The notes under the pieces were generated by a model. It made no database searches and was not told the DNA's origin. It was given only the letters and a program-made list of their open reading frames with translations. A program made the position numbers and the translations under genes. From Echinarachnius parma (taxonomy: Eukaryota > Echinodermata > Echinoidea > Clypeasteroida > Echinarachniidae): a stretch of 64,000 nucleotides of DNA. Location: positions 1-64,000 of the forward strand of contig JBAMJV010011342.1 of NCBI GenBank assembly GCA_037951105.1, given 5' to 3'. Shown here in pieces: positions 31,735 through 43,616 of this stretch (within the stretch, counting starts at the first letter, position 1; every line of letters starts with the position of its first letter).

Positions 31735-32690
31735 ATCTTCTTTAGCTTTTGCTCATAATCATCTGTTTGAAAAGTGTTTCAAGCCAATATATCTTCTTGA
31801 TACAGGGTGCATTATTTTTTTTTATCATTTCTTGTTTTACTCATAATCATATGTTTGAAAAGTGTTACAAGCCACTCTTTTGACCAGATAAAGGATGTAA
31901 GTTATCTTCTTTTGTTTTGCTCATAATCATATATGACCGGGTATAGCAAAACCCGGCACTCGTCGGTAATTCATGTTTTGAAGAAATGGGCATTTTAAGT
32001 TCACATAATATGTGTAAATGTTCTATGATTGTAAAATTTAAACAATCATATCTACGCCAATTATTGACCAATTTTTTTAGAACAAAGCATCAAATGAAAG
32101 CTTGTGAAGAGGCCTTTCTAATGGTATGAAAATCTACATTTTGATTTTTACCGACAAGTGCAGGGTTTTGCTATAGCCGGTCACATATGTTTGAGGAGTA
32201 TTACATGCCAATCTTTTTTTCTTGATAATGGGTGTCTTGGTCTTGTCTTGTTTAGCTCATAATCATCCGTTTGAAACGTGTTTCAAGCCAATCTTCTTCT
32301 TTTTTTCGTGATAAAGGGTGTATTTATCTTCTCTTGTTTTGCTTATAATCATTGTTTTGAAACATGTTTTTAAGCTGATATTTCCTCATGAAAAGGTTGT
32401 GTTTATCTTGTCATGTTTAGCTCATAATAATTGTTTTGAAACATGATTCAATCTCATCTTTTCACTTTATAAGGGGTGTTTATTATCTTTTTTTAGCACT
32501 CTTATTCATTGGTTTTAAACATGTTCTAAGCTAATAATTTCTCTCCAGGGATAAATAGTTTGTTTCGCTTCTCTTTTGTTTAGCTCATAGTCATCATTTT
32601 GAAACATGTTTCAAGTTGAGCTTTCCTCTTGATAAAGGGTGTGTTGATCTTGTACTGTTAACTTCATAGTCTGCATTATTTTTTATACAC
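31735..32690 (+). repeat. Tandem array of about 90-bp units
   Basis: The unit contains tagctcataatcatctgttt, 'gaaacatgtttcaagc' and 'ttcttgataaagggtgt'. Copies are seen near 31749, 31839, 31919, 32250, 32340, 32420, 32500 and 32580. An R7 foldback (31932-32185) interrupts it. It is AT-rich and non-coding. Confidence 0.85.
31932..32185 (+). mobile_element. R7 foldback, copy 2 (254 bp, TA duplication)
   Basis: The ends are TATGACCGGGTATAGC and GCTATAGCCGGTCACA. The flanks read aatca-TA and TA-tgtttga. The neighbouring array units show the empty site (aatcatatgtttga), so the borders and the TA duplication are verified within the window. It lies in the orientation opposite to copy 1. Confidence 0.92.
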
Positions 32691-32865
32691 ATTTATGAAC
32701 AATCTTTTCACCTGATAGATATCTGTTAGCCTGATTTCACTGATTATGGATTAGACAAAAGATAAATACACCCATAGTCTGTCTGAAATAACACACATCG
32801 CCGGGTGATAGCTGGTGAGAAGGGGAGTAAGTCCATTTGGGGCTAAAAGAGGCATACCATCTTGT

Positions 32866-33170
32866 ATGTTTGAGCCTTCTTTTATGTGATGCCAAATTTT
32901 CAGATAATAATTATTTATAATTTTGGAAATTAAAGAAAGAAAAGAAAAAAAAAGAAGAAAGCTATATATGTTTGAGCCTTCTTTAATTATAAAATGTGTA
33001 GCCAAATTTTCAGATATGATTATTTATAATTTTGGAAATTAAAAAAAGAAGAAAAAAAGAAAAGAAGAAAGCTATATATGTTTGAGCCTTCTTTACGTGT
33101 AGCCAAATTTTCAGATAATAATTATTTATAATTTTAGAAAAAGAGGAAAAGAAGAAAAGAAGAAAGTTAT
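32866..33170. repeat. Three tandem copies of a ~105-bp AT-rich unit
   Basis: The unit begins tatgtttgagccttctttaa and continues through 'gccaaattttcagata' to an A/G-rich end (gaaaagaagaaagctatata). Starts lie at about 32866, 32966 and 33076. Confidence 0.88.
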
Positions 33171-33903
33171 ATTGGGTTTCTATGTACAAGGCTCCTAATC
33201 TTTAAACACGGTTATCTCCAAAGTACAAAAAGTGACTTGGCGCCTTTTCTTTCTCAACTGATGACATGAGGTACAGTATATATGTCCCAGGAGCAATATA
33301 TACATTAGATGCAACAGACAAATCAACACTTTTTAGAATGAGATTGTAAAAAATACGACAATTAATTGATGCATATCGGTGGCCAATTACCAATATCTCC
33401 GTCCGCACTCGCACTCCACGCAGTGCCAGGATTACAACGACTTTCATCCATTGGCTATTGTTATTACCATGGCAACGGGTGAATTATATGATTAAATGAG
33501 ATGGGTAATTATGGTGATTGTTGCGTTGTGAAAAGTGCAGATAGAGGGCACGGAACAAGAGATGAAGTAAGATATATTTTGTATGCATGTGGATGTCATT
33601 CTATTAAAGTGATCCCATTAACCTTGTGAAAATTCAACCACACTCACTTGGAGCTTTACCTTGTTGTTTGGCTTACAGTAAAAGAAGAAGTGTTGCAGCG
33701 GCGCACGAAACGTCGTGATCTTTTAGATTCCTTGTTGACCACATTGCGAGACAAACGAATATCACTAGCGATATCTTTTCCGATAAGAATGAAATGGTTT
33801 AAATTTTTTTCTTCAAATGTCTCCCTTTTTATAGAGATATTTAAGATTGAATTATAAAGTGTTGGTCTTCTAGATGAGATTTTACATTTTCCTCTTGGAA
33901 TTG

Positions 33904-34016
33904 AATAATAATTTAGTTGCCCACGCGGGCAACCAGACTAGGCTGAAATTTTACTTGCCCGACATCAATTTGTACTTGCCCCGGGCAATACGGCAAGAGC
34001 TTGTGTCAAGCCCTGG
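33904..34016 (+). mobile_element. R6 repeat, fragment
   Basis: The fragment contains taatttagttgcccacgcgg, 'tttacttgcccgacatca' and 'ttgccccgggcaata'. It is nearly identical in order to 11640-11758. Confidence 0.65.
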
Positions 34017-34609
34017 TTTGAATACCCTTGTCTAGCAAGAATCAGCGGTTTGAAACAGGTTTTATGCTAACATTTTGAGGTGAAAAGTTTGGCCTGAAAC
34101 AAAATAATTCTGGGCAAGTCAACTGCATTTAGATAATAATAATAATAATAATGCTCCCAATTGTATGTATATTTTAACAACATTTCTTTATACCTCTTGA
34201 TTTCATCTTCTAGCTATTTTGATGTTTGTAAATACTGTTGCATTTTATTGTGCATTCCACTGCAATTCAGCTTGTAGCTGCAGATCTATGTGACATTTTG
34301 TTTGTTGAATGAAAAAATACTATTATTGTTATGAGAATGATAAAAAGAAATTTAAAGGATGTGCATGAAAAACTAACAAATATGATTGATCAGCACATGA
34401 AGATAGAGTTTTCTTGCAAAATTTTGCCCAAGATAAAGCATCAAAATAAAAATACAACATTATGGATAAACACATAAAACAAAGAAGCTGTGGTGTCATT
34501 CTTTTGTGATTTAATTGTTTTCATTCACTCCTTGCTCAACACTGCAGAAATTACAATCCACCATCATCAAGACAAAAAAAAGCTTCCGTTCGGTTTCCCA
34601 AACCTAATT

Positions 34610-34960
34610 TGATTAACCAGTATTTGTTTCATTTAAGCTGCTGTAATAAATTAATGCCCCTCCCCTCCGCACCAGTCCATAATTGATTTTCCTTTTAATT
34701 TGAACCAGTTTTAATTTCAACATTCATGCACCCATATCCACCCCCCTCTCTCTAATTAACGTTGGTTTCATTGTGGCCCGTTGTAATTGGAACATTCATG
34801 CATTCAAGTGTCTTGACATTTTGAAGCAGAATTAGCATAGTCGTTGAGAAGATGAAGTAATGTAATTTTGAGACGGGTAATTACAGCACGAATGATTAGT
34901 GGTGTCCAGAATAAAATTACCATATCCAATTATTGCACTGTGGGCTAACTCATAAGACAT
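34610..34960. other. Non-repetitive AT-rich block with homeodomain-type motifs
   Basis: No repeat family is seen here, and TAATTA/ATTAAT-type cores are frequent (for example 34628, 34757, 34895), along with two 'aacattcatgca' phrases at about 34719 and 34790. It may be a regulatory element; this is inferred only from the lack of repeat content and the motif density. Confidence 0.3.
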
Positions 34961-34970
34961 GTCATGCATA

Positions 34971-35361
34971 TTAAAGGGACTTTATAGTAACATTGTCCAA
35001 ATCCTCAAAACTTACTTGGAACTCTAGTGGTTCTCTCATACCTTATCATATTCATATTAACAATAAAAGCACGGGACAGGTTTCAGTTTTTCAAATTTCC
35101 ATTTCGTTCAAAAGATATTTACGATTGAAGTGTTTAGATATGAAATTGTCTATGGGATAATTTCATGCCATGTACAAAGTAAGTTAGTGAGTTAGTGAAT
35201 TATCGCTTTGCATTTTTAGTTCATATCTCAGCCAAAAAACATCCAATTAATGTGAAATTGTCAAACATTACTTTGTGGACATATCAGATCACTCCAATAC
35301 ATACTTTATTAATCACTCATCACTTTTTGCACTTGCCAACAGTGTTACTAGATCCCTTTAA
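34971..35361 (+). mobile_element. R2 MITE, copy 6
   Basis: The copy starts TTAAAGGGACTTTATAGTAA and ends gttactagatccctttaa. It shares its right TTAA with the mini-element that follows. Confidence 0.9.
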
Positions 35362-35443
35362 CCCGTTCCCTACGAGATTCTGAAATATCCATATAGACTT
35401 TGTACACAGCCCACCCAGTGCCCGGCCGTAGTCAAGGGGTTAA
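35358..35443 (+). mobile_element. Mini TTAA element (86 bp)
   Basis: The element runs from TTAACCCGTTCCCTACGAGA through 'tagactttgtacacagccca' to 'gtcaaggggttaa'. It lies end to end with an R2 copy and shares one TTAA, which suggests that one inserted into the terminal TTAA of the other. Confidence 0.85.
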
Positions 35444-35546
35444 CATTACAGTTGAAAATGATTTATCACAAATTATTTATAAACCTTTTTATATATATTT
35501 CATATTCTTGGTATTGTGTACAATCATGGCTCACTAGGATGAAAGG

Positions 35547-36060
35547 ACTAGAAACAGGCTTTTGGACCCTGTAATCTTTGAACATATCTTTTCATACACA
35601 AGAGAGAGTGAGAGAGAAAATGAATAGGAAAATGAAACAGGAACAAGATGATAAAGAACGAGAATAGCGCTATAGAAATAACCGTTATTATTATTATTAT
35701 TATTGAAGAAAAAGGACATGACAATCAAATAAGAAACAAAGATGACAATAACAACAAATATTGGAGAGAAAATTAAGGTTTAAAGGACTAGAAACAGGCT
35801 TTTGGACCCATTAATCTTTTAACTCATCTATTCATACACGAGAGAGGGGGAGAGAGAAAATGAATAGGAAAATGAAACAGAAACAATAGATGAATAAGAA
35901 CAAATCTAAAGAAAGAAACATAAACAAAGAAACAAGATTATAAAGAATGAGAATAGCGCTATAGAAATAACCGTTATTATTATTCTCATTATTAAAGAAA
36001 AGGGAGATGACAGTGAAATAAGAAACAAGATTATAACAAAGAAAAATTGGCGAGAAAATT
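35547..36060. repeat. Tandem duplication, about 240-bp unit, two copies
   Basis: The blocks aggactagaaacaggctttt, 'gagaaaatgaataggaaaat' and 'gaatagcgctatagaaataa' recur at 35547-35770 and 35785-36060. The units are A- and GA-rich and yield phenylalanine/leucine-rich shadow frames on the other strand. Confidence 0.88.
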
Positions 36061-37243
36061 AAGAACAAATTTTGGAAAACAACAAAACAAAATTGTATTT
36101 AACGAAAGAGAAAAGGAGAGAGAGTAAAAAATAGGCAAAACAAAACTGAAACAAGACGTCAGAAAGAAAAAGAAAGAGAAAAGAGAATAACAGGAACAAA
36201 AGATTATGAATATATAATATAAACAAAACAAGAGAATAGGCAGGCAGATGAGAATGAGAGAAAAACAACACTGTGCAATCAGTCACGGTGACAGATTGCA
36301 CCTGTACACGGTGGTACTCCACCAACCGAGCAGCCTAACTGCGTTGTCTACCATTCTCCGTCGATACGCTGCGGATATCCTGGCCCATTATGCTACAAGT
36401 CGCTGTACGCGGGCCGCTAGTCGCGCAAACAGGTGCTTTTTTTAGTCAGGGCTTGAATACATGATCGTTTCCCCGCCCAATCTTTACATGTTTTTTGTTT
36501 CCAACATGCTCTTAGCGTACGTTGATTTGCTTCTCTATGTCTCTCTCCTTCTCTCTCCCCCTCTCTCTCTCGTTCTTGCTGGTATCACCGTGTGTCATGT
36601 TTTGTCCTCCCATTGTTAGGGAGAAATGAGTCCCAAAAAAGTACATTGACTCCCAAAATTGTAACAAAAACAGTATTTATCTCTGCATGTTCTCACCTTC
36701 TCTGTCTGTCTGTTTGTCTGTATGTCTGTTTATTGTTTGTTTGTCTGCCTGTTTCTCTCTCTATACATCTTTTTTGTTTTTTCAGGTTCTTTTTATAAAA
36801 GATCTTTTGAAAAGAAATATTAATTTATCATCATTAAAAAAAAAAAACAGTATCTCACGTGCACCCTCCCAATCTGCCTCACTCTATCTTTATTCTGAGT
36901 ATCTCTCGTCTTTTTTTTATTGGAAATGTGTGATTATTTGTTGCATTTTTTTGTGTCGGCTGTATCGTTCATAACTTTTCTTTTTATAGGCAATATGTGA
37001 TTATTTTTTCGTTCATGCATTTTTTGTGTTGGTTGTATTGTCACGAATACAGGATGGAAGTTGACTGGAAAAAGGAGCGAGAGACCTTTTTGGTTTTTCC
37101 CTTCCGTGATATTACAGTCATCATGTTTGTAGGTCATGTGTTTAATATGTTCCATCATGAGTCACCAGTTGATGAGATCATTAGGTTCCATCACAATTGC
37201 TCAAGCGACAAATGCTCCATAATGGATTTGTCACAAAATGTCC

Positions 37244-37405
37244 AATGCTAGAAATTACCCTTTTTTGCCCTATGACCTAGTCGGGCGAGTAAATATAACA
37301 TTTTTAAAATTCTAGTAGTCAGGAACATGAATCTGGCTGCCCTAAACAAAGAAGAACATTACAAAATCTTGTTTATATTTGGTTCCATAATCAGGCCAGA
37401 CAAAT
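37244..37405 (+). mobile_element. R6 repeat, copy 3
   Basis: The copy has 'aatgctagaaattacccttt' followed by 'gacctagtcgggcgagtaaa' and a 'ggctgccctaaacaaagaag' block, in the family order. Confidence 0.6.
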
Positions 37406-37512
37406 TTAGCATATCAATTAATTTGGGTGGCCTGAGTGTTTCTAACGCTAACCAAAACCCTGTCATTAACCTGGAGAATCCTAATCCATAACCCAAAACT
37501 GATCCTAACCAG

Positions 37513-37825
37513 GGGGTGTTTCACAAAGATCCTTATATAGTTGAACTTAACTCTAAGTTGGACTTAAAAAGTATGGAAAGCCGTTTGTAGCCTTGGAATA
37601 AAATATATTAAAAAGCAAAAATGCAAGTATTTTAGACTTTTCATAAATGGTACATCAAGAACATGAAATCTCTTTGATAATAGAAAATATTTATGATTTT
37701 AATCAACATTTTATGCCTTTCAAAAGAACTACTACAAAAATGTTTCAAAGAAACTAATGGCTTTCCATAATTTTTAAGTCCAACTTAGAGTTAAGTTCAA
37801 CTTAGGATCTTTGTGAAACACCCCC
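37513..37825. mobile_element. R3 foldback, copy 3
   Basis: Long arms (ggggtgtttcacaaagatcc and inverse) surround the usual centre, with AG on both flanks. The left arm has a small insertion (ttatata). Confidence 0.9.
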
Positions 37826-38089
37826 AGTACTTCCAATAAAATGATAAACATAGCAATAAAGGGAAGGTTTGTTGCATCACACATTTGTCCTTCCTTCCTT
37901 TCTTTCTTTCTTTCCGCTTTTTCCTCTTTACTTTCCTTTTTAATACTATCCTTCTAATTGTCTTTATGGTACTGCTATTTCTCTTATTAATATTTAAAAA
38001 TAATTTGAACCTTGGAATCATGTTTACAAACGATGCACTACGGAATATAGAGTAAGAAAAGCAAGAAGAGAAAAGAAAAGGAAAAGGGT

Positions 38090-38295
38090 AAGGGGAATGG
38101 GGTCATGCATTGAGATGGAACTCGTTTACTACGCAGAGACCATCCACTGCCTGCCCGTTTTGGAGGTGCAGTCAAGCGTGACCACTCCCTATATTGACTC
38201 AGACATGGATGATGGAACTCGGTCCATCCACCGGTGGTGGTCGGTCGCGTGCCGTATGGCTGTCCCCCGCTGGGACGCAAACCAATGCAAATAAT
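38090..38295. other. GC-richer island, open on both strands
   Basis: About 200 bases are much less AT-rich than the surrounding intron. They are open across most of their length on plus (38097-38294) and minus (38038-38301). The plus translation includes MELVYYAETIHCLPVLEVQ. I recognise no family and see no clear acceptor/donor pair that would make it an exon. Possibilities are a conserved regulatory element, an unrecognised exon of a nested transcript, or chance. Confidence 0.3.
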
Positions 38296-38328
38296 AGACA
38301 ATTAGACCCAGACACAAAGCAATGAGGA

Positions 38329-38545
38329 TGTGTGTTTGTGTGTGTGTTTATTGGGATTGATGGTTGTGCATATGTGTAGATATTTATATGTGTGTATTTG
38401 TATGTGTGTGTTTGTGTTTGTATGTGTATTTGTTTTTGTGTGTGTGTGTATTTGTATGTGTATGTGTGTGTATTTTTTATGTGTGTGTGTGTGTGTGTTT
38501 GTATGTGTGTGTGTGTTTGTGTGTATATTGGTATTATTTGTGTAT
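38329..38545 (+). repeat. TG-rich microsatellite
   Basis: Imperfect (TG)n with tatgtgtgtttg variants, producing cysteine/valine-rich frames in all three phases. These are not genes. Confidence 0.92.
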
Positions 38546-38639
38546 TAAAGTTGTGTCAGATTTGGGTTCATCTTTTGATTATTGACAGATGTTTATTGAC
38601 AGTACTTATAGAAAAGGATGAGTGTGGAGGCTTGGATAA

Positions 38640-39220
38640 GGGTTAAGGATTTACTGAACATTTATTTTGATAGTGTCTGACTTTTTTTTTCTCTCAGCCA
38701 CATTCTTAATGATGACATTGTGCTTCAAATTAGTTTGATTGGTTGTGGCATTTTACTCGTAAAAACTCTGTTCAATGTTCTTGATGACAATGTGTGTGGG
38801 TTTTTTTTCAGCAAGTTGTTGTGTTATAGAGTCTGAACCTTTTCTTTATCCTCTCTTACAACGTTGTTCTTCAAGTTGTTTTGATCGAGTCTGACGTTTT
38901 CCCCTTGTCTATTCCCGTGTTCTTAATTATGCTTGTTCATTTCCTGTTTAATTAATTTCACACCCCTCAGAGGTACATATGATGTACATAGAGTCTTGCA
39001 ATCAACGAGGGTGCGACTTTCCCAACGCCAGAGCCCATGCTAAGTGTGAAAATTTAATGATATAACCGAAACCAGAATCAGGTCTGTTCTAATCTTCATT
39101 CTCCACTTCAGTAATGAAGAAAATCACTGCTTCGTTATAGTTTGTTTTAAGATTGAACCATCTGCCTATAGATTTTGTATGGGTCTTGGGCCTAATCAAT
39201 CCTTTGCTGTATGTAAGTAT
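38640..39220. other. AT-rich intron DNA, nothing firm
   Basis: There are weak repeats of 'agtctgac-tttt' and 'gacaatgtgtg' phrases (38670-38900), possibly an old tandem repeat. No gene is seen. Confidence 0.4.
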
Positions 39221-39230
39221 ATAATTAAAC

Positions 39231-39535
39231 CTGTCTATAGCAGCCAACCTGCCTATAGTGGCCACCTGTCTATAGCATCCAACCTGCCTGTATTGGCCAC
39301 CTGTCTATAGCAGCCAACCTGCCTGTAGTGGCCACCTGTCTATAGCAGCCAACCTGCCTATAGTGGCCACCTGTCTATAGCAGCCAACCTGCCTATAGTG
39401 GCCACACAACATGATCCCCTTCAGAGAAAAACAATGTAATTGAACTAGCTGTCTGAGATAGAGGTCACCTGCCTACAGTGGCCACTTTTCTTGTTTTTTT
39501 CTTGATAGGTGGATTGACTGTACCTGAACATTAGA
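39231..39535 (+). mobile_element. MITE-like element with a 35-bp internal array
   Basis: Five units of 35 bp (ctgtctatagcagccaacct then gcctatagtggccac) start at 39231, 39266, 39301, 39336 and 39371. They run into a body (acaacatgatccccttcaga; tagaggtcacctgcctacag) that matches 3660-3790 and ends 'ggtggattgactgta'. The array looks like an internal amplification of the terminal part of this family. Confidence 0.85.
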
Positions 39536-40032
39536 TAGTATTATTATTATTATTAGTAGTAGTAGTAGTATAGAAAAAACACCAACAACGTATTATTGTA
39601 TTTTATTTTGTGATGCATAGGCCTATATGTTTCCATAACAGTGTTCTGTTTTCAGTGGTATATTGAGTTTGGTATTTGTACAAATACAAGAACAATACAT
39701 TGTATAAAAGGCAACAACCTTTTATTGACTATCAATATCATACCTGTTGGCAACAAACAGCGGTCTAATTTTCACTACACCGCACTAGTATGTACCTTCA
39801 CATTTAATTAGAATTATTAAAATAAATTGTCATTTTTGGAGTGCAGCCAAAAACATGTGTCCATCATGTGTGAGTTTGCCTTTACCCTGATAATGTAACG
39901 AGAACAAAGAGGGCCTTGGATTATAAGCCTCGATCGTCCGGAATTAAATATTCTGTTTTTTAAATATTTCATTGTCTCGCTGGAGATTGGCATGCGATAT
40001 TAACGAACCCAGTCAATGTTTGATGCCGTTAG

Positions 40033-40400
40033 GCAATGCTAGAAATTAACATTTTTGCCTTGTGACCCAGTCGGGCAAGTAAAAACAGGATTGTTCAACT
40101 TTGAGTGGCCCGAAACCTAAATCTGGTGGCCCCAAACAAAGAAAAAACATAACAAATTCTGTTAAATTTGGTTTCCCGAACGGGCCAGTAGAATGTAGGA
40201 TCAATGAAATTTGGTGGCCCGAAGCTAATTTTTAGCAGTGGCCCGGGGCCAGAGGGGCTATGCTAATTTCGAGCACTGTGTTAGGCAATACTTGAAATAG
40301 CTTTTTCCCCCGAGTCAATTCTCAAAATTAACTGCGGGCCACCAAAGTTCATTGATGCTACATTCCACTGGCCCAAATGGGCCACCAATAAAACCAATAA
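40033..40400 (+). mobile_element. R6 repeats, direct plus inverted copy
   Basis: The plus copy (40033-40284) runs aatgctagaaattaacattt, 'gtgacccagtcgggcaagta', 'tggtggccccaaacaaag' and 'tttcgagcactg'. An inverted partial copy follows (40300-40390: gggccaccaaagttcattga). Another diverged piece lies at 40752-40945. Confidence 0.65.
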
Positions 40401-41189
40401 CCAATGATTATAAAACAATCAATTGTTAAGTTTTGGTAAGGCTGAGCTTTAGTTACCAAAACCTGCACAATGAAATTACAAACTAAAAGTTATAACCCCA
40501 CCATGCTCAAAAGGTATACACAATTACAAACGACTAAGTAAAAAGCCTGTTATCATTAAAAAAAGAGCCGTTAAAACTCAAGAGGGCGCTCTCTAAAAAA
40601 GCATTGGTTTCAACCATTTTTCATACAAATTTTGCATGTGATGTTTTGTTAAATTAATGATTAAATCGAGATATCATCACTAACTATTTAAAAACCTCTT
40701 TTGAAATTTGTTGAAAGAAGTGTCACTAGGCAGAAAAGTTCACTTCTAGCATTGCCCTAGTGGTCTGTTCGGACAAGTAAAATCTAGACTCTCGACAACT
40801 GATGGCTGGAAAAGGGCATTGTATGGCTGGGCTCAAAGAAAAAAGTATCTATATTCTATCTTAGATAGATTTGCATCAGTGAAGTTTGTGTAGCCTGAGG
40901 CTGAGGCTCACCTTTTCAGCCGTTAGCCAGTGCTATTTTTTAGTCTTGTTTTATGAGACTAGCATGTTTTTAAATATTTAAAAAAGTCAATGTGATTTAC
41001 TTTTGATATATTGATATAAAATACATTATATATATTATATGTTGTTGAAAATGTAGAAAATAAATATATTGAATCAAATCAAATCAAATCAAATTCAGGC
41101 CATAGATGTTTGGCTTAGACCCCCCCCCCCCCCTCTGGGAAGTTCCCCCATCTACTTCCCTCCCCCCCCCCCCCCCCCTCCCCATGATG

Positions 41190-41440
41190 ATTGACCCTTA
41201 CTACGCCATTGCCTGGCCCATGCAATATTTCATGCATGCAGGTACTTCCGGACGACCGGAATGGTTTCGCGATTCACTGCACCGTCTTCTACCCTCACGC
41301 ATTGATTTGTTGAGTGTTTGTCTCATTATTCACCGACTTGTAATGCGCGTGCACGTCGATCGTACACCTTTCCTCGGCTCCAAAACACCTTACAATCACC
41401 TTCATGACTACCTTACAGTCCACCTTCTCTCTCTCTCTCC
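41190..41440. other. Less AT-rich patch between poly-C runs
   Basis: The patch follows C runs at about 41121-41132 and 41162-41178. It contains CpGs and an open plus frame, but no family similarity or splice-bounded exon is seen. A ct-rich tract (ctctctctccctctctctcc) follows at 41428-41450. Confidence 0.3.
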
Positions 41441-41535
41441 CTCTCTCTCCTGCTCTTGGTCTCTCGTACTTTAAATGTCATATTCATAAGGAGATTTATA
41501 TGTTTCCTGAACACACTCTGAACAGCTTAAATAGC

Positions 41536-41536
<1 letters not shown>

Positions 41537-41567
<31 letters not shown>
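41537..41567. repeat. Poly-C run of about 31
   Basis: This is one of the longest homopolymers in the window. Length is likely to vary between reads or alleles. Confidence 0.9.
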
Positions 41568-41569
<2 letters not shown>

Positions 41570-41650
41570 TCGTAACTTGCTGATTCCGATTGGTCTACGT
41601 CCTTTTGGTCTACTTCCATTTTGTCTTACTAGAAAAATCAGAATTCAGGG

Positions 41651-41735
41651 GATTATGATTAGGGATTAAAATTAAGATTAAGATTAGGGGTTCAGATTAT
41701 GGTTAGGCTTAGGTTTTGGGTTAGGGATTGAGTGT
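41651..41735 (+). repeat. Degenerate GATTAGG/GGTTAGG stretch
   Basis: Irregular ttaggg-, gattagg- and ggttagg-like words lie just before the 16-bp minisatellite. They are too degenerate and too few to call an interstitial telomere array. Confidence 0.5.
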
Positions 41736-41772
41736 GGAGTTGGGGAAATGGAAGTTAAAAGCATCATGTAGA

Positions 41773-42122
41773 AGACCAAATGAGTTGTAGACCAAATGAG
41801 TTGTAGACCAAACGAGTTGTAGACCAAATGAGTTGTAGACCTCACCAATAGACCAACTGAGTTGTAGGCCAATGAGTTGTAGACCAACTGAGTTGTAGAC
41901 CAACTGAGTTGTAGACCAAATGAGTTGTAGACCAAATGAGTAGTAGACCAAATGAGTTGTAGACCAAATGAGTTGTAGACCAAATGAGTCGTATACCAAC
42001 TGTGTTGTAGACCAACTGAGTTGTAGACCAAATGAGTTGTAGACCAAATGAGTTGTAGACAAAATGAGTTGTAGACCAACTGAGTTGTAGACCAAATGAG
42101 TCGTAGACCAAATGAGTTGTAG
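41773..42122 (+). repeat. 16-bp minisatellite, about 21 units
   Basis: The unit is agaccaaatgagttgt, with the variants aactgag, aacgag, gtcgta and one disrupted stretch near 41840-41865. Because 16 is not a multiple of three, all three minus-strand phases stay open and show the same 16-residue repeat. Inverse copies of the core (ttggtctac) occur upstream at 41591 and 41606. An (ATT)n tail follows at 42123-42160. Confidence 0.95.
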
Positions 42123-42739
42123 ATGATTATTATTATGATTATTATGATTATTATTATTATAAAAAACACATATTTTTAAAGCTCAGAAGGTCAATTTGTA
42201 CAAATGATGTGCGATGAATGACTTTTACTGTAAATGTTGCAAGACTTCTCTGAAATAAGTTTGGGATAATTTTCATAAATCTGTATACATTTTTTAAACT
42301 GTGATTTCTAGCTGTGAAAATCTTAGATTAAAAAAAGGCAATAAAACAACCAAACGATTGTTTTAATATACAGTGAATTTGCGCTTATCAAAATATATAT
42401 ACTGAAGTATACTTAGCGTCCTGTTACAACAGCACTTCATAGAAGTCATGTGGAATTAAATGTTAGCGGAGGAAAAGAAAGTGTTTTTAACAAAGTCAAT
42501 ATACGCTCCTGAGTTTGCCTTGCTGGGTAAACGAGGATAAATGGAAGAATTTGTACAAGTATGTTTTGAAAAATCAATCATCTGCATACCTGGATGAATA
42601 TCTATGAAACCAATCTAGCTTAAATAGTTTCATGCAAATTATAATATTGCACAGGGCCAACAAGTCATGTTTTTAGTTACCAACTAAGGCTAAGTTGTAA
42701 TTAACAAAGTCTAACCCATTCAACCATAGCTGGTAACTA

Positions 42740-43216
42740 AGGAGGCATACAAACCTGTATATCTTAGTTTGTTGCTAAGTCTATTTTGGATGATTTGGGC
42801 AGGTATAAAACACATATTTTAGTTGCTAACTAGGGTTAACTTATTGGGTACCTACTGCTAAACCAGCTAACCCTAGTTGGGGACTAGGAAAACTTGTTTG
42901 TAGCACACAAAACTGTATCATTTGAAAAGCGATTAGCAAGGAACTAAGCTAGGGAGGTTTTATGAATATGGGATCTGGCCCCATATTCATGAAAGCCTGC
43001 TAGCTTAGTTCCTTGCTAAGTCTATTTTGGATAGCGTGGATACAAATAAAACACAAGATATTTTAGTTGCTAACTAGGGTTAACTTAGTGGGTACATAAA
43101 GCTTACCCAGCTAACCCTAGTTGGGACTAGGGAAACTGTTTGTTGCTCACTAAACTGTATCATTTGAAATATACTTAGTATGGAACTAAGCTAGCTGGGT
43201 TTCATGAATATGGGTT
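42740..43216. mobile_element. R4 foldback elements, two adjacent copies
   Basis: The second copy (42978-43216) runs from ggccccatattcatgaaagc to 'ctagctgggtttcatgaatatgg' with inverted arms including gctagcttagttccttgcta. The first copy (about 42740-42977) shares 'ttagttgctaactagggtta', 'ccagctaaccctagttggg' and the right arm, but its left end is degraded. A third copy is at 57343-57580. Confidence 0.85.
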
Positions 43217-43616
43217 CTCAAGAGTGTCTTGCTTCGAGTTACTTAAGTAAGTTCCTAAAGTGGTAACTAAGTCTTTTGAATGGAGATGAGGAAAACAAAG
43301 ATTGCTGTATTTGCTGTAAAAGCTTTTATAGAACACCTGAAAACGTCTGGAAAACACCTGTAAGTATGCTTAGCGTCATGTTACAGCGATGGTGAAATCA
43401 TCTTGGGAGTTATGTGCATATTTGACACTGTTAAATGAGACCGCACCTCACATTGTCTGTCTGATATTGTAATAAAAGCTCTGTGTAATCCTTTTATTAC
43501 AGGCCATATGTTTGCAAATACACATTAAACCTGTGTTATAGTAACCACCTGTTAAATGATAAACAAGAGAAGCGGCCTTGTAGAGAGGTTACCTCTATCT
43601 ATAGACAGTTTGCATA

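Noticed and set aside
36248..36445. 65-residue plus frame in a less AT-rich patch with many R and A residues
   Set aside because: It has no family similarity and no acceptor/donor support, and the patch is short. It could be regulatory DNA, but the evidence is too thin to list as a gene.
38330..38646. Cysteine/valine-rich open frames in three phases
   Set aside because: They arise from an imperfect TG microsatellite.
41651..41735. Interstitial telomere repeat
   Set aside because: TTAGGG-like words are too few and too irregular.
41684..42169. 161-residue minus-strand open frame with YNSFGLQLIWSTTHLV repeats
   Set aside because: It is a direct product of the 16-bp minisatellite, which is open in all three phases. 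It has no start context, no splice signals and no family similarity.
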